Shown here one piece after another: positions 42,440 through 55,125 of a DNA stretch of 64,000 nt. Location of the stretch: the NCBI RefSeq assembly GCF_030929605.1, contig NZ_JAVFVS010000002.1, positions 248,001 through 312,000 on the forward strand, in the 5' to 3' direction. Below the pieces are notes generated by a model. That model was not told the DNA's origin and did no database searches. It saw only the letters and a list, made by a program, of their open reading frames with translations. This stretch comes from Flavobacterium sp. LHD-80 (lineage in GTDB: Bacteria; Bacteroidota; Bacteroidia; Flavobacteriales; Flavobacteriaceae). Numbering within the stretch: the first letter of the stretch is position 1; each line of letters starts with the position of its first letter. The position numbers and the translations under genes were made by a program.

Positions 42440-43369
42440 TTAAAAGAATCTTGGAGATTTTAATCCTTTTTTGCGTGATACTAATTCAAATCGAAGCATA
42501 ATTTCATGTGTTCCGCTATTATAGTTCTGCAATTCTGTTGTTGTATAATCATAAGCGTAACCCACAGTAAATTGAGGAGCAATTTGTAAAGCTGCCATTG
42601 CACTAACCGAATCGGACGTACGATAAGAAGCACCGAGAGTAATAACATCGTTAAACAGGAAATTGGCTGAAAAATCGGCAATAAGAGGAGCACCAGATAC
42701 ATATTTTACTAGCATTGCAGGCTTGAATTTTGTATGAGCCGAAAGATCAAATACAATTCCTCCAATTAGATACAAGTGCATTCTTTCGTTTACTAGATCA
42801 TCAGCAATATCATCATAATTGTATCGTTCTCTAGTCAGAAAATTTGGAATTGATAACCCAATATAATCGCGTTCGCCATGCCAGTATAATCCAGCTCCAA
42901 CTACTGGTACAAATTTATTGGTTATGTTTTCACGAAACACGACATCAGGATCACGATGACTACCTTTTGTCCAATCGATATTCAAAACGCGTCCGCCACC
43001 TTTTACACCAAAAGACAATTTATGCGTTTGACCAGATTGAATAGTATAAGAAAAATTGGCATCAATGAATTGTTCTTCTGAAGGACCGATTTCTTCGTTA
43101 ATGACAGACAAGCCAAGACCTACATTTTTAGCGATTGGTGTGTCAAGGGTAAAAGATTGCGTTGTTGGCGCTCCGTCAAGACCAACCCATTGCGTTCTGT
43201 ACAACCCTGTTATAGCTAAATGTCCCAACGATCCAGCATAAGCTGAGTTTACCGTGAGTGTATTATACATATACTGCGTATACTGCGGTTCTTGCTGCGC
43301 ATAAGCTCCAAATACAGAAAGCGTTGTAATTACTGTAAAAACCTTTTTTATATCTTTAATCATAGCCAA
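42440..43369 (-). CDS. PorP/SprF family type IX secretion membrane protein
   Basis: This 309-residue outer-membrane protein has a signal peptide ending VFGAYAQ. The mature protein opens with QQEPQYTQYMYNTLTVNSAYAGS, the family hallmark, and continues as a beta-barrel of alternating strands to MLRFELVSRKK. PorP/SprF proteins attach to or help secrete type B T9SS substrates; SprF is needed for SprB secretion in F. johnsoniae. It lies 14 nt after the giant protein gene and 11 nt before the OmpA-family gene, so it is very probably the dedicated partner of that giant protein. A start at M3 (43363) is equally possible. Confidence 0.94.
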   Translation of the reverse strand: MAMIKDIKKVFTVITTLSVFGAYAQQEPQYTQYMYNTLTVNSAYAGSLGHLAITGLYRTQWVGLDGAPTTQSFTLDTPIAKNVGLGLSVINEEIGPSEEQFIDANFSYTIQSGQTHKLSFGVKGGGRVLNIDWTKGSHRDPDVVFRENITNKFVPVVGAGLYWHGERDYIGLSIPNFLTRERYNYDDIADDLVNERMHLYLIGGIVFDLSAHTKFKPAMLVKYVSGAPLIADFSANFLFNDVITLGASYRTSDSVSAMAALQIAPQFTVGYAYDYTTTELQNYNSGTHEIMLRFELVSRKKGLKSPRFF

Positions 43370-43383
43370 TTATTTTGGTTATC

Positions 43384-46300
43384 CTAATATTTTAAATATA
43401 GCCAGCCAGAAGTTTTGGGAGAACCATCTCCTAGATCCAGAATGTAGAAATAGGTTCCTTCCGGAAGTGTTTTGGCAGATCCTTCTTCTTTACCATCCCA
43501 AGTGTTGTCGTATCCTTTTTTATAGTAAACGATATTACCCCAACGGTTAAATATGGATAGTTGATTATCCGGATATTGTGTAATACAATCAATATAGAAA
43601 GTATCATTTTGGCCGTCGTCATTTGGTGAAAATTCATTCCAAATTTTCAAGCAATTTGGCTGTACCGTTGCACTGTCTTGGTTATTAGATGCATTGGTAT
43701 CAATTTGATCCATTGAAACCAGTTGTGCGATATTCAGATAATCTTTAACATCAACAACTTTTACATTTAGAGTCAGTGTTTGAAGACCTTTTGGCGCAAC
43801 ATTTGGAATTTTCCAAATTCCGGTTGTACTGTCATAAGTTCCAGAAGTTGCATTGGCAGATTGGAATTCATATCCTTTTGGCAACAAATCTTTAACCTCA
43901 ACATTTGTTGCGGCTAAATTTCCTAGGTTTTCAGCTGTAACGGTAAAGATTACGTTGCTGTACATGGCAACATCTGTTTTATCAACTTCTTTGTTTATTG
44001 CGATATCAGTTGACGGAATATTTATGAATTCAGAATCTTCATCATCTTCGCTCTGATCACCGTTGTCATTGTTCGGTTTACTGTCAGGATCAAATTGATT
44101 AGAGGCTGTTACCTGAGCCATGTTTAGATAATCATCGTGATCAAGACCTTTAGGATTTGCAACTGTAACTTGATAAGTAAGTGTAACACCGCCTACAGGA
44201 ACAGTCAAACCAGCCCATTTTATAGTGTTGTTGCTGAAAATTCCTCCATTGCTGATATTGGTAATATTTCGATATCCTAACGGAATTATATCATCAACAT
44301 TAACTCCAGTCGCAGTACTTGGCCCTTCATTATTAAGCTGTAAAGTGAAGGTAATTACTTCATTTACATTTGCATTTTTGTTGCTTACTGTTTTTTCTAA
44401 ACTTAAATCGGCAACTGCTACATTAATTTGAAGACTTGCATAATCATCTTCTGTTGTAATGCCATTATTTGGAGTAGAGTCAGGATCAGGGAGATTACTT
44501 GCAATGATTTCAGTTGTATTTGTATATTCGCCCGCAACACCACTTGGAGGATTTACGGTTGTATAGATATCCAGCGATTCATCGTTGCCTGCAGTAACAA
44601 TACCTACATTCCACACACCAGTAATATAGTTGTAAAGACCGCTGGTAGGAGCACTGGTTAAATATTTGAATCCAGGAGGCAATAAATCTTTAACAGATAC
44701 ACCGCTTGCATTTGCAGGACCATCATTTTTAACCGTAACGGTGAAAATAACAGTTGCACCAACATCATAAGTTGCATTGGCATTCAATGCCGTTTTAGTA
44801 AGTGATAAATCAGCCATTACAATGACAGGCGTTACAAAAATACTGTCATAATCATCTTCAGTGATGACGCCGTTTCCAGGAGTACTGTCGGGATCAAATT
44901 GATCTGAAGTCATTATTTCAGCTGTATTTAAGTATTCGTCTGCAGTACCAGTTGGCGCTTTAACAATTGCATTTATCAATAAAGTATGACTATTTCCTGA
45001 TAAAATAGTTCCCGGCGTCCATATTCCGGTTGAAGCATCATAGCTTCCGGATGTTGAATTGTAAAACAGGTACTGATAACCAGATGGTAGGATATCTTTA
45101 ATAGTTACACCAGTTGATGTACTTGGACCATCATTAGTAACAGTAATAGTAAATGCAATTTGTGACCCAATGGCAGGAGTAAGGTTGTTGCCAACGACAT
45201 TTTTCTCTATCGAAAGATCGGTTACTGCGGGTACAGGTGTAATTAATTGTGAATCCTGATCATCTTCTCCCGCTACATTGTTATTTGGCGTACTGTCAGG
45301 ATCATGTTCATTTGAAGTATTGATTTCTGCAATATTATTGTAATTTCCAGTTCTATTTACCTTAACGCCTATTAATAAAGTTTCTGATTCTCCATTTGGA
45401 ATTGTACCAATATTCCATATCCCGGTTGAATTAGCATATTGTCCAGTTGTTGAGCTATAAACAACATATTCAAAACCGCTTGGTAGTATATCTTTTACAG
45501 TTACTCCAGTAGCAGTGTGAGGACCGCTGTTTTTTACTGTGATCTCAAATGTTACCGTTGCACCAAATATTGGACTTAAATTACCTCCAACAACAAATTT
45601 TGTAAGAGATAGATCGGCAATAGGAGCAATTGGAATAACGGTTGCGACTGCATAATCATCTTCTGTGACAATCCCATTGTTTGGAGTTGAATTTGGATCT
45701 GGCAGATTACTTGCTGTAACTTCAGCTGTATTAATATATTGACCATTAGGATTTACTGTTGCTGTAATCTGCAAAGTTTGAGAATCACCATTTATTAAAG
45801 AACCAATAGTCCATTTTCCAGTAGTTCTGTTATAAGTTCCCTTAGTAGCCGTGTAACTGTTAAAAGTGTATCCTGTAGGTAATAAATCGGTTACCTCGAC
45901 TCCTGCAGTGTTTTGAGGGCCACTATTGGTTATTACAACTTCAAAAGTAACAGAAGTGCCTATCAGCGGAGCTGGATTATTTACTGTTTTGGTCAATGAT
46001 AAATTAGCTGACTGAGGATTTGGAGTTGTTGAGGCAGTAGCATAATCATCTTCTGTTGCAACTCCATTATTTGGAGTAGAATCAGGATCTGGAAGACTAG
46101 CAGCAGTCACCTCAGCAATATTAAGATAATTTCCAGTTGCATTTACGGTTGCTACGATTTGCAACGTTTCCGATTTTCCGTTAACCAAATTGCCTAGCGT
46201 CCATAATCCTGTTGTTGAATTGTACGTTCCGGTTGAAATGTTGAATCCGGTAAAAGTATAACCTGTAGGAAGCAAATCAGTGACCTGAACTCCACTGTTA

Positions 46301-47922
46301 TCTTGTGGACCATTATTAGTGACTATAATTTCAAAAATAACTGAAGAACCTACTAATGGTGTTGCATTATTAACTGTTTTAGTCAAAGATAAATCAGATG
46401 CCTGACTTGTAGGCGTAACTATCGCCGTTGCATAATCATCCTCGGTTGTAATACCATTATTTGGCGTTGAATCAGGATCCTCAAAATCAGCGGCAGTTAT
46501 TTCAGCAATATTAAGATAATCTCCTGTTGCATTTACTGTAGCAGTAATTTGAAGCGTTTCGGATTTTCCATTAATGATGTCACCAACTGTCCATAAACCT
46601 GTTGCTGGTGTATAAGTTCCTGTTGAAACTGTATATCCTGAGAAAGTATAACCCGATGGAAGCAAATCTGTAACTTGAACATTTTTATTATCATCTTTTC
46701 CGCCATTGCTTATTACTATTTCAAAAGTAACTTGTGAACCTACCAATGGAGTTGTGTTATTTACAGTTTTTGTCAGAGATAAATCAGAAACTGGAGGTGG
46801 GGGTGGTGTTTCTGCTCTTGTTCCGACTAGTGCAATTGCATAATCATCTTCTAAATTGGCTCCGTTATTAGGAGTTGAATCTGGATCAGCAAGATCAGCA
46901 GCAGTAACTTCAGCTCTGTTAACGAAGTTTCCTATGGCACTTGCTATTGCAGCAATTTGCAAAGTCTCTGATTGACCAGTTGCTAAATTACCAATGTTCC
47001 ATAAGCCTGTTACTGGATCATAAGTTCCTGTTGACACTGTGTATCTGGTAAAAGTAAATGCTGCAGGGAGTAAATCAGTTACTTGAACACCAGTATTGTT
47101 TTGAGGGCCATCATTTTTTACAATAATTTCAAAAGTAATTTCTGTATTGACAACAGGTGATGAATCACTAACCGTTTTAGTTAACGATAAATCAGAAGAT
47201 TGCGCTGTAGGAGTAATGGTTGCAGTTGCGTAGTCATCTTCAGTTGTAACACCATTATTTGGAGTAGAATCAGGATCAGGTAGATCACTTGCTGTTACTT
47301 CAGTGCTATTAGTATAATCTCCAGAAGCATTTACTGTTGCTGTTAGCTGCAAGGTATGCGAAGTGGCGTTTGGTAAAGAACCTAAAGTCCATAATCCTGT
47401 TGTTGAATCATAACTTCCGGCAGTTGCGCTGTATGAAACGTATGTATATCCAGACGGAAGAATGTCTGTTACAGTCACTCCGGTTGTTGCCTGCGGACCT
47501 GCATTGCTAACTTGGATACTAAAGGTAACTTGTGAACCTACTAAAGGAGTAGCATTATTTACAGTTTTAGTAATTGATAAATCAGCAGACTGAAGAACAG
47601 GAACTGTTGTTGCTGTTGCATAGTCATCTTCTGTTGTAACACCGTTATTTGGAGTAGAATCTGGATCAATCGTATCGCTGTTTGTGATTTCAACAATATT
47701 AGTGTAATCTCCAGTAGCGTTTACATAGGCATTTATTTGCAAGGTTTCAGATTGCGTGTTTCTTAGGATATTTAATGACCAAATACCTGTAGTGCTGTCA
47801 TATGTACCGCTTGTCGCATTGAAATTTAAAAAAGTATAACCAGACGGAAGCAAATCTGTTACCTCAACCGCACCAGCATCCTGTGGACCGTCGTTTGTGG
47901 CTATAATTTTAAAAGTGATAAG
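43384..47922 (-). CDS. giant surface protein, C-terminal part: DUF11 repeats and T9SS type B sorting domain (after frameshift)
   Basis: This open frame continues the reading of 47901-54575 after a one-base shift near 47921-47926. Its first codons ([17 protein letters not shown]) complete the DUF11 repeat broken off upstream, so it is not a separate gene. It holds about ten DUF11 repeats of about 125 residues, each with [23 protein letters not shown]-x-TTGLW, and the acidic end [17 protein letters not shown]. The last 90 residues are the gliding-motility C-terminal domain: [39 protein letters not shown] and [15 protein letters not shown], the type B signal for the type IX secretion system. A TTG at 47851-47853 could start translation internally, but without a signal peptide. 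Confidence 0.9.
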   Translation of the reverse strand, partial: LITFKIIATNDGPQDAGAVEVTDLLPSGYTFLNFNATSGTYDSTTGIWSLNILRNTQSETLQINAYVNATGDYTNIVEITNSDTIDPDSTPNNGVTTEDDYATATTVPVLQSADLSITKTVNNATPLVGSQVTFSIQVSNAGPQATTGVTVTDILPSGYTYVSYSATAGSYDSTTGLWTLGSLPNATSHTLQLTATVNASGDYTNSTEVTASDLPDPDSTPNNGVTTEDDYATATITPTAQSSDLSLTKTVSDSSPVVNTEITFEIIVKNDGPQNNTGVQVTDLLPAAFTFTRYTVSTGTYDPVTGLWNIGNLATGQSETLQIAAIASAIGNFVNRAEVTAADLADPDSTPNNGANLEDDYAIALVGTRAETPPPPPVSDLSLTKTVNNTTPLVGSQVTFEIVISNGGKDDNKNVQVTDLLPSGYTFSGYTVSTGTYTPATGLWTVGDIINGKSETLQITATVNATGDYLNIAEITAADFEDPDSTPNNGITTEDDYATAIVTPTSQASDLSLTKTVNNATPLVGSSVIFEIIVTNNGPQDNSGVQVTDLLPTGYTFTGFNISTGTYNSTTGLWTLGNLVNGKSETLQIVATVNATGNYLNIAEVTAASLPDPDSTPNNGVATEDDYATASTTPNPQSANLSLTKTVNNPAPLIGTSVTFEVVITNSGPQNTAGVEVTDLLPTGYTFNSYTATKGTYNRTTGKWTIGSLINGDSQTLQITATVNPNGQYINTAEVTASNLPDPNSTPNNGIVTEDDYAVATVIPIAPIADLSLTKFVVGGNLSPIFGATVTFEITVKNSGPHTATGVTVKDILPSGFEYVVYSSTTGQYANSTGIWNIGTIPNGESETLLIGVKVNRTGNYNNIAEINTSNEHDPDSTPNNNVAGEDDQDSQLITPVPAVTDLSIEKNVVGNNLTPAIGSQIAFTITVTNDGPSTSTGVTIKDILPSGYQYLFYNSTSGSYDASTGIWTPGTILSGNSHTLLINAIVKAPTGTADEYLNTAEIMTSDQFDPDSTPGNGVITEDDYDSIFVTPVIVMADLSLTKTALNANATYDVGATVIFTVTVKNDGPANASGVSVKDLLPPGFKYLTSAPTSGLYNYITGVWNVGIVTAGNDESLDIYTTVNPPSGVAGEYTNTTEIIASNLPDPDSTPNNGITTEDDYASLQINVAVADLSLEKTVSNKNANVNEVITFTLQLNNEGPSTATGVNVDDIIPLGYRNITNISNGGIFSNNTIKWAGLTVPVGGVTLTYQVTVANPKGLDHDDYLNMAQVTASNQFDPDSKPNNDNGDQSEDDEDSEFINIPSTDIAINKEVDKTDVAMYSNVIFTVTAENLGNLAATNVEVKDLLPKGYEFQSANATSGTYDSTTGIWKIPNVAPKGLQTLTLNVKVVDVKDYLNIAQLVSMDQIDTNASNNQDSATVQPNCLKIWNEFSPNDDGQNDTFYIDCITQYPDNQLSIFNRWGNIVYYKKGYDNTWDGKEEGSAKTLPEGTYFYILDLGDGSPKTSGWLYLKY

Positions 47923-50900
47923 CCTCCAACTAGAGGTGTTGGGTTGTTAACTGTTTTTGTTACCGATAAATCTGCCGATTTAGCTATCGGAGTAACAGTA
48001 GCTTCTGCGTAATCATCTTCTGTTGTAATGCCATTATTTGGAGTTGAATCAGGATCTGGTAGAACACTTGCGGTTACTTCTGCAGTGTTTGTGTAATTTC
48101 CGGTAGGATTTACAGTAGCAAGTAATTGAAGTGTTTGAGAATTTCCATTAGGTAAACTACCAACATTCCAAATACCTGTAGTCGAATCATAAGTTCCTGT
48201 AGATATTCGATATCCCGTAAAGGTGTAGCCTGAAGGAAGTAAATCGGTTACTTGTATGCCAGTATTATCTTGCGGACCACTATTGGTTACAATAATTTCA
48301 AATGTGACTTCAGAGCCAATGATTGGCGTTGTCGTATTTACCGTTTTTGTTAGAGATAAATCTGATGATTGCAGAACAGGAACAGTGGTTGCCGTTGCAT
48401 AATCATCTTCAGTTACAACACCATTATTAGGAGTTGAGTCAGGATCAAGTGTATCGCTGTTTGTTATTTCGACTACATTAGTATGATCTCCAGTAGCGTT
48501 TACATAAGCGTTTATTTGCAAAGTTTCAGATTCGGTGTTCCTTAAGATGTCCAATGACCATATTCCGGTAGTGCTGTCATAGGTACCGCTGGTTGCATTG
48601 AAATTGAAAAAGGTATAGCCAGACGGAAGCAAATCAGTAACGGTAACAAATGATGCATCTTGAGGACCACTGTTGGTGGTTATAATTTTAAAAGTAACAA
48701 TTGAACCCACTAGTGGTGTTGCATTGCTTACTTCTTTTGTTAGCGATAAATCGGCAAGAGGCAACACTGGTGTAAGCACAACACTATCTTCGTCATCCTC
48801 GCTTTGATCGCCATCGTCATTATTTGGTGTAGAATCGGGATCTGGCAGACTACTTGCTGTAACTTCGGCAATATTTTTATAATCGCCCGTTGGAAGTACC
48901 TTTGCATCGATAATAAGCTCTTCTGAATTGCCAGGATCAATAGTACCAACATTCCAAATTCCCGTGGTAAAAGTGTATAAACCAGCTGATGAACTGTAAT
49001 TTACAAATTCGTAGCCGGATGGCAATAAATCTTTTATTAAAACCCCGCTTGTACTATTTGGACCATCATTAGTAATAACAAGTTCAAATGAAACCTGACT
49101 TCCAACTACTGGACTTGTATTTCCTGTAACCACATTTTTAACTAGTGATAAATCTGCAGTAGGTCCAATAAAGGTAAAAGGAGCATTTGATTCATCATCT
49201 TCACTTTGATCACCGTCATCATTATTAGGTGTACTATCTGGATCAGGCAGATCGCTGGCTGTAATTTGTGCAATATTTAAATAGCCTCCTAAAGGATTTA
49301 CAATGGCTCTAAAAGTTAAATTTAAAGTTCCTCCATTTGCTAACGTTAAGTTTTGCCATGTGAGAGTGGTATTAGCAATATTATAAAACCCTCCATTTGA
49401 TACAGATCCAGGAATTAAAGTAAATCCTTGTGGTATAACATCCTGTACATTAATTCCGGTAGCATTTCCCGGACCTTTATTGAGAATTGTGAGTGTAAAA
49501 TCTACTTGATCTCCTGAAGCACCACTTGTAGGCGTAACTGATTTAGTCAATTCTAAATCGGCTGATTTTAAAGTAATATTTGCACTTGCTCTATCATCTT
49601 CTGGCAATCCATTGCCGGGAGTGCTGTCGGGATCAAATTGATGCGCTGTTTGTATTTCGGCAGTATTGACATAATTAGCAGTAGTTGCTACATTTACTTT
49701 CGCCGTAATTTGCAAGGCAAGAGAGTTACCGTTATTAAGATTGCCAACATTCCAAATTCCTGTAGTGTTATTGTATTTTCCGGCTCCATTGTCGCTTACA
49801 TAAGTGTATCCTGGAGGTAATTGATCTGAAACTGTTATTCCTGTTGCATTGTTAGGACCGCTATTGGTCACTCTAATAGTGAAAATAACATTATCATTAA
49901 TACTTACAGAAGTAGGAGAAACTGTTTTTTGAAGCGATAAATCTGCTACATCAAGAATCACTGTTGCACTATCCTGATCATCTTCAGTTGAGATACCATT
50001 ATTTGGAGTACTGTCAGGATCAAATTGATCTGAAGCAATAACTTCAGCAGAATTCACATAAGATCCACCAGCTCTAATCGTTGCTTTAAAAGTTAAATTT
50101 AATATACTGCCACTCGGAATTGTTAATCCAGTCCAAGTAACTGTATTATCTCCAACATTGTACTGTCCTGCAGCATTTACAGATCCAGGCACAATCACAA
50201 ATCCTAACGGAATATAATCGCGTACTGCAACGTTAGTTGCTGTAACAGCACCTCCTTGGGCATTATTGTTAAAGACATTTATATTGAAAGTTACTATATC
50301 ACCAACGCTTCCTGTTGTTGGTGTTACTGTTTTGGTCAATTCAAGATCTGCAACTGCCAATATGGTAAGGTTCATGGTGTCTGATGAAACAGCACAATTT
50401 CCATTGGTTACATTCCATTGCAGGGTATAAATTCCAGGAATAGTTCCGGTCACGGCTGTTGTAGGACTTGTAGGATCTGTGAAGCCTATTGTGCTTGGTC
50501 CTCCAGTTTGTGTCCAAGATCCGGTACCGATGGTTGGCGTAACAGCATTTAAATTGATAGGCGAGAATTGAGGAACAATTTGATTTGGTCCTGCATCAGC
50601 TGTTGATGGATTTTGATATATGGTCACAAGAACAGAATCTTGTGAAGTACAACCATTATTATTTTGCGTCGTAGTAGTCCAAAGAAATTCATAAGTTCCA
50701 GGTATTAATCCTAGCATTAATGAATTAGCATTATTTGGCGATGCTATATTTGCTGTATTTGGCCCAGAAACCATCGTCCAAGTACCTAAACCAGAGGTAA
50801 CAGGAGTAGCGGCCATAGTAGCGGTTGTTACATTACAAAGTTCCTGATCTGGTCCTGCATTTGCGATAGACGGTGGTGTATCATTGAAGGTTATGGTAAC

Positions 50901-53900
50901 AGTATCCGACGATGGTTGACATAAAGATGGGCTTGTAAAAGGTCCATTCGTGACAGTCCATTGTAATGTGTAAGCACCTAAAACATTTATATTCGATAAG
51001 GTAGTAACCGGACTATTAGGATTGTCAATTACAGCAGTTCCGCCAGGAGGTTGAGATATAAATGTCCATGTTCCAATACCAACAGTAGGAGGCACAGCGG
51101 CAGTTTTATAAGTTGTCTGACATGCTACAGTATCATCAGGCCCTGCATTTGCGGTACTTGGCGGTGCATTCATTTCTATTCGAACAATGTCAGACAGCGA
51201 TCGGCAATTATTACTTTGAAATACCCATTCAAGAATATAAAGTCCCGGAACTGTCAAGTTTGTAACGGTTGTTAATGGTGCCGATGGAGTAGTTATTACA
51301 GCAACACTTCCTGACGGCTGATAAACAAAACGCCATTCGGCTGTAGTAACATCCGGAGGTGGCATATTTCCAGTCATAGTCGCAGTTCCTGAAACATCAC
51401 TAATACATAAAGTTTGATCAGGTCCTGCATTTGGGTCAATGCTTGCACCACTGAAAATGGTTATGTTTACAGAATCTGACGTTCCGGCGCAAGTAGCACC
51501 ATTTGGAAATGTAGTAGGAATAGTTGTAAAAGTGAATACATAATCATTTCCAGGAACTACAGTCGCATTTGCAATATAACTGTTTACCTTAGATTGTGTA
51601 ATTGTGACATCATTTGGGTTTCCGGTTGTACTAGTAAGTGCCCATGTTCCTTTTGAGTTTTCACCTGCCATAAGTTCTACACTTGTGACATCACAATAGG
51701 TTTGGTTACTTCCTGCATCAGCAGGTGTATCTACAATTACGACAACATCATCAAAAGTGCCTTGGCACAAAAAGATACTTTTTGCAGTTACGGTCCATCT
51801 AAAAGTATATGTACCCGCTATAAGACCATTAATTGCAGTATTTGGATCAGAAGGATCAACAATTGTTGGCTGATTTGGAGCACCGGTTAGTACAGACCAT
51901 TGTCCTAATTCAAAAAAGCTGTCATATGTACTTCCTGCCATTGTAACCGTAGTGCTATTGCAGACATTTTGATCTGGACCAGCTACCGCCTGATGAGGTG
52001 GAATACCAACTGTCAAATTAATATCATCGAAAGCTTGACCGCAAATGTTCGCATCAACTGTCCATCTAAATATATAATAACCGCTGTAATTAAATGTAAA
52101 GACCGCATTGGGGTCATGTATATCGCTAATAGTATAATTTCCAACTCCAGAAATTCTGGTCCAGGTACCTGTAGATCCTCCACTTTGAGTTGCAGCCATT
52201 GTTATGGTATTACCGCAAATTTCCTGATCAGGACCAGCATTTGCTGCAGGAGGTGTTTCAGCAACAGTTACCGAGACACTGCTTTCACTTGGAAGACAAG
52301 TTCTAAATCTCGAAATAATTGTCCAAGTAAATACGTAAGTTCCGTTTCCTGGAACTGTAACTGAAGTATTAGGATCAGTTTCCTCAGCAAAAACAACTCC
52401 AGCTGACGGAACTACAGTCCAAGTGCCAATTTCAGTGGGTATTGGTGTATTACCACTAAGGTTAAAAGTTGTGGTTCCAGAAGTATAACAAGCATCTGGC
52501 CCCGCATCAGATGGTGTTGGAGCTAGAAGGTTGCTGGTTTGGATGATTACATTATCTGTAACCGCTGAACCGCAAGAAGGCCCCGGATGTAAATAAGCAA
52601 CACTCCATTGCAATTCATAGGTTGAAGAAGGGGTGAGAAAACCACTTGCAATAGCATTTGGATCATTGACATTCGAAAATGTAATCGTATCAGGCCCTGA
52701 AACTTGGCTCCATGTCCCAATTTCACCTGGATCTGGCTGAATGGCGGCAAGCGGAACCTGCGAATTTGCACAGACTAACTGATCTTGACCGGCATCAACG
52801 TTATTAATAGTGGTATCGGAAACATATACAGTTACAGTAGAAACTGAAAATCCACAGGTGGCACCACCACCTTTTGTAATATATTGAAAAACATAAGTTC
52901 CCGAAATAAGACCACTTACTTGTGTGTCAACAGCAAAATTATCAGCAACTATGGCTGTATTTGGACCACTCAACTGACTCCAAAAATGCAAGCCGTCGTC
53001 TGTAATGACTCCAGATAGAATGGTTGAAGTATCACCGCAAGGCAAACTAACGTCTGTTCCAGCATTAGATGGTGTAGGTTCACCAGAAACCAAAACATTT
53101 ATAGTGTCAAAACCATAATCGCATTCTACAGTTAATGCTCCTGTTTGTCTTCTAATAAATTCAACGGTGTAGTCGCCTGGTGCAGTAAGTGTTAATGTTA
53201 AAGAATTTCCAGTGTCTTGCAAAGCTGTAGGAAATGGCCCAAGTGGCGAGAGAACTGGTCCGCTTACAATTCGGTATTGATTGGATCCTGTTCCTGTAAC
53301 CGCTAGCGGAATAGTAAATACTGTTGCATTACAGCTTCCTACAATATCATCTCCATTATTAGCAACTATTGTTCGCGTTGGCCCATTATATTGTACCACA
53401 TAATCTTTGGTAAAAATACAGCCTGTATTGTTGTTTGTAAGTGTATAGCGGAATCGGTATGGACCTCCTGTTGAAGAAATATTGGTTACTAAAGTAGTAG
53501 GATTTGTAGGCGAAACAATTACTGCTCCAGTATCTCCTTCGATCTGCGTCCACGCAACAGTTTCGCCAGCATATAAAGGTGTTTGCGCAACAAGAGTTAC
53601 TTGATTTATTGTATTGTCGCAAAAGTATATATTCTCATCTCCGCCCGGCAGCTGCGTTACATCTTGAGTTGCAGGAGGTACAGTAATTACAACCAGATCA
53701 TTGCCAGATGCACAACCTCCAGTAACGGTCCATCTAAAGGTATAAGTTCCTTCAACTAGATTTGAAATGCCTGTATTATTTGCATTAGGATTGGCTATTG
53801 TCGGCGTATTCGGTCCTGAAACAAATGTCCATTGACCATTTTGGCCATTAAGCCCGCATCCGCCATAAGATCCTATAAGATTTGTTGACTGAGTAGTAGT

Positions 53901-54575
53901 GTAACAATTGCTCAAGGTTTGATCTGGTCCTGCCGTTACCGGTTTAAACCCTCCATAATTTGTAACAGTAATTTGTGATGTTGTTCTGCAACGTTGTCCG
54001 GGTGCAAATTCTGGTCCTTCAATAACCCATTGAAGCGTTGTTACTCCACAGCTTGTTGCAGGTAAGGTTATTGTTGAGGTTGCAAGGTTTGGAAAATTAA
54101 TTACAACACCTGCATTATTGGCTCCTACTATTTCCCAACGACCAGTTTCTCCAGTGTTTTGAGGTGTGTTCCCAATAATCGCCAATGTGCCATCGCTACT
54201 AGGACAGCTTGTAATATTGCCTCCCGCATTCGCTTTTGTTATTGGCTTAACATTGACAACTTTATCTTGATAGGATGCAATTCCATCAGCGCAGGTTGCA
54301 CTATATCTAAAGGTATAAGTATTGCCTCCAGTATATCCTGATACTGTCGTACTAGGACTGGTAGGAGAGTTAATGACAACTGCTGGCCCAGATATCTGTG
54401 TCCAATGTACAGTACCAGTAATTGGGCTTGGAGTATTTCCTGTTAAAACTAATGCATCAGTTTCGCAAATTGTTACGTTAAGTACTCCGGCATTTACAGT
54501 ACAGTTTTGGGCATTTAGGTTTACTGCGCTTAAGATTATTAAAATAATGGCTAAATACAGTTTTTTTTGAAAAAT
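47901..54575 (-). CDS. giant surface protein, N-terminal part: signal sequence, Ig/PKD-like and DUF11 repeats (ends at frameshift)
   Basis: The frame is open from an in-frame stop at 54624-54626. It encodes a signal-peptide-like stretch ([20 protein letters not shown]), then about 15 Ig/PKD-like repeats of about 85-100 residues (NAGPDQTLC, WTxxSGP, GTYxFxWTVT, with paired Cys) and six and a half DUF11 repeats. It ends early (VGGLSLLKL) at a stop at 47901-47903. There is no ATG, GTG or TTG between the stop and the signal peptide: only ATT codons (54575, 54590) precede it. A run of eight A (54561-54568) in the signal region offers a frame change to an upstream ATG. The repaired protein would have about 3700 residues and resemble SprB-like adhesins. 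Confidence 0.85.
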   Translation of the reverse strand: MFQKKLYLAIILIILSAVNLNAQNCTVNAGVLNVTICETDALVLTGNTPSPITGTVHWTQISGPAVVINSPTSPSTTVSGYTGGNTYTFRYSATCADGIASYQDKVVNVKPITKANAGGNITSCPSSDGTLAIIGNTPQNTGETGRWEIVGANNAGVVINFPNLATSTITLPATSCGVTTLQWVIEGPEFAPGQRCRTTSQITVTNYGGFKPVTAGPDQTLSNCYTTTQSTNLIGSYGGCGLNGQNGQWTFVSGPNTPTIANPNANNTGISNLVEGTYTFRWTVTGGCASGNDLVVITVPPATQDVTQLPGGDENIYFCDNTINQVTLVAQTPLYAGETVAWTQIEGDTGAVIVSPTNPTTLVTNISSTGGPYRFRYTLTNNNTGCIFTKDYVVQYNGPTRTIVANNGDDIVGSCNATVFTIPLAVTGTGSNQYRIVSGPVLSPLGPFPTALQDTGNSLTLTLTAPGDYTVEFIRRQTGALTVECDYGFDTINVLVSGEPTPSNAGTDVSLPCGDTSTILSGVITDDGLHFWSQLSGPNTAIVADNFAVDTQVSGLISGTYVFQYITKGGGATCGFSVSTVTVYVSDTTINNVDAGQDQLVCANSQVPLAAIQPDPGEIGTWSQVSGPDTITFSNVNDPNAIASGFLTPSSTYELQWSVAYLHPGPSCGSAVTDNVIIQTSNLLAPTPSDAGPDACYTSGTTTFNLSGNTPIPTEIGTWTVVPSAGVVFAEETDPNTSVTVPGNGTYVFTWTIISRFRTCLPSESSVSVTVAETPPAANAGPDQEICGNTITMAATQSGGSTGTWTRISGVGNYTISDIHDPNAVFTFNYSGYYIFRWTVDANICGQAFDDINLTVGIPPHQAVAGPDQNVCNSTTVTMAGSTYDSFFELGQWSVLTGAPNQPTIVDPSDPNTAINGLIAGTYTFRWTVTAKSIFLCQGTFDDVVVIVDTPADAGSNQTYCDVTSVELMAGENSKGTWALTSTTGNPNDVTITQSKVNSYIANATVVPGNDYVFTFTTIPTTFPNGATCAGTSDSVNITIFSGASIDPNAGPDQTLCISDVSGTATMTGNMPPPDVTTAEWRFVYQPSGSVAVITTPSAPLTTVTNLTVPGLYILEWVFQSNNCRSLSDIVRIEMNAPPSTANAGPDDTVACQTTYKTAAVPPTVGIGTWTFISQPPGGTAVIDNPNSPVTTLSNINVLGAYTLQWTVTNGPFTSPSLCQPSSDTVTITFNDTPPSIANAGPDQELCNVTTATMAATPVTSGLGTWTMVSGPNTANIASPNNANSLMLGLIPGTYEFLWTTTTQNNNGCTSQDSVLVTIYQNPSTADAGPNQIVPQFSPINLNAVTPTIGTGSWTQTGGPSTIGFTDPTSPTTAVTGTIPGIYTLQWNVTNGNCAVSSDTMNLTILAVADLELTKTVTPTTGSVGDIVTFNINVFNNNAQGGAVTATNVAVRDYIPLGFVIVPGSVNAAGQYNVGDNTVTWTGLTIPSGSILNLTFKATIRAGGSYVNSAEVIASDQFDPDSTPNNGISTEDDQDSATVILDVADLSLQKTVSPTSVSINDNVIFTIRVTNSGPNNATGITVSDQLPPGYTYVSDNGAGKYNNTTGIWNVGNLNNGNSLALQITAKVNVATTANYVNTAEIQTAHQFDPDSTPGNGLPEDDRASANITLKSADLELTKSVTPTSGASGDQVDFTLTILNKGPGNATGINVQDVIPQGFTLIPGSVSNGGFYNIANTTLTWQNLTLANGGTLNLTFRAIVNPLGGYLNIAQITASDLPDPDSTPNNDDGDQSEDDESNAPFTFIGPTADLSLVKNVVTGNTSPVVGSQVSFELVITNDGPNSTSGVLIKDLLPSGYEFVNYSSSAGLYTFTTGIWNVGTIDPGNSEELIIDAKVLPTGDYKNIAEVTASSLPDPDSTPNNDDGDQSEDDEDSVVLTPVLPLADLSLTKEVSNATPLVGSIVTFKIITTNSGPQDASFVTVTDLLPSGYTFFNFNATSGTYDSTTGIWSLDILRNTESETLQINAYVNATGDHTNVVEITNSDTLDPDSTPNNGVVTEDDYATATTVPVLQSSDLSLTKTVNTTTPIIGSEVTFEIIVTNSGPQDNTGIQVTDLLPSGYTFTGYRISTGTYDSTTGIWNVGSLPNGNSQTLQLLATVNPTGNYTNTAEVTASVLPDPDSTPNNGITTEDDYAEATVTPIAKSADLSVTKTVNNPTPLVGGLSLLKL

Positions 54576-54623
54576 GAGTAACCGCGGAATAAAAGTAAAA
54601 TTGTGGCATAAGCAATCAGAATT

Positions 54624-55125
54624 TTAGCAGTAGAAATCATTGTAGATCTACCTTAAATTAATAATTACGCTGTGTAAATTAACTATTCGTTGTTTGTGAT
54701 TTGCAGGTTGCGATCGAATTGTATGGGTGGGTTCCTCAAAGTTATAAAAACAATAGCTGTCAAGTGCGTTTTTTAATGTTTCAAATTATAAAATGAAACA
54801 ATAAATTAGATCTTGCAACATAAAAACGGACTGTAATTGCTGGTTTTTGCAAAATGCAGTTCCAATTTTGATTCAGTATGCAACAAATCAAAATAAAAGT
54901 GATTTTCTATAAGTTTTTTAGACTTAAATTTATTTGTAAATCTAAAAAGAGAAAAAGACTTCAAAATTCAGCCAATTCTAAATAAGAAGTAAATGCAAAT
55001 AAACCTGCTTTTGACGGCCTATTTTCTTTAAGAAAAAAATAACAAAAGCTAAATCAATTCTAATGTTATTTTAATGTAGCGTAGAAAATTTCGTTCTAAC
55101 TTGCGCCCTTGTTAAGAATAGAAAA
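54624..55125. other. divergent intergenic region between giant gene and export cluster
   Basis: About 500 AT-rich bases. They contain the fourth copy of the 22-bp palindrome, GTTTCA-N10-TGAAAC, at 54778-54799. Its inner ten bases are oriented opposite to those of the copies at 26905 and 32765. TAACTTGC at about 55097 is a poor -7 match upstream of the gene at 55126. I see no gene. Confidence 0.5.

Noticed and set aside
47851..47853. Internal TTG as the start of a separate DUF11 protein gene
   Set aside because: The frame before it continues the broken repeat exactly and there is no signal peptide, so a frameshifted single gene explains it better.
54322..54570. Plus-strand ORF of 82 codons near the 5' end of the giant gene
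   Set aside because: It is antisense to Ig-like repeat coding sequence and has no family features.
43384..54575. The regularly repeated DNA as a CRISPR array or satellite
   Set aside because: The period is about 250-390 bp, matches protein domains (Ig/PKD-like and DUF11) and stays in frame; it is coding repeat.
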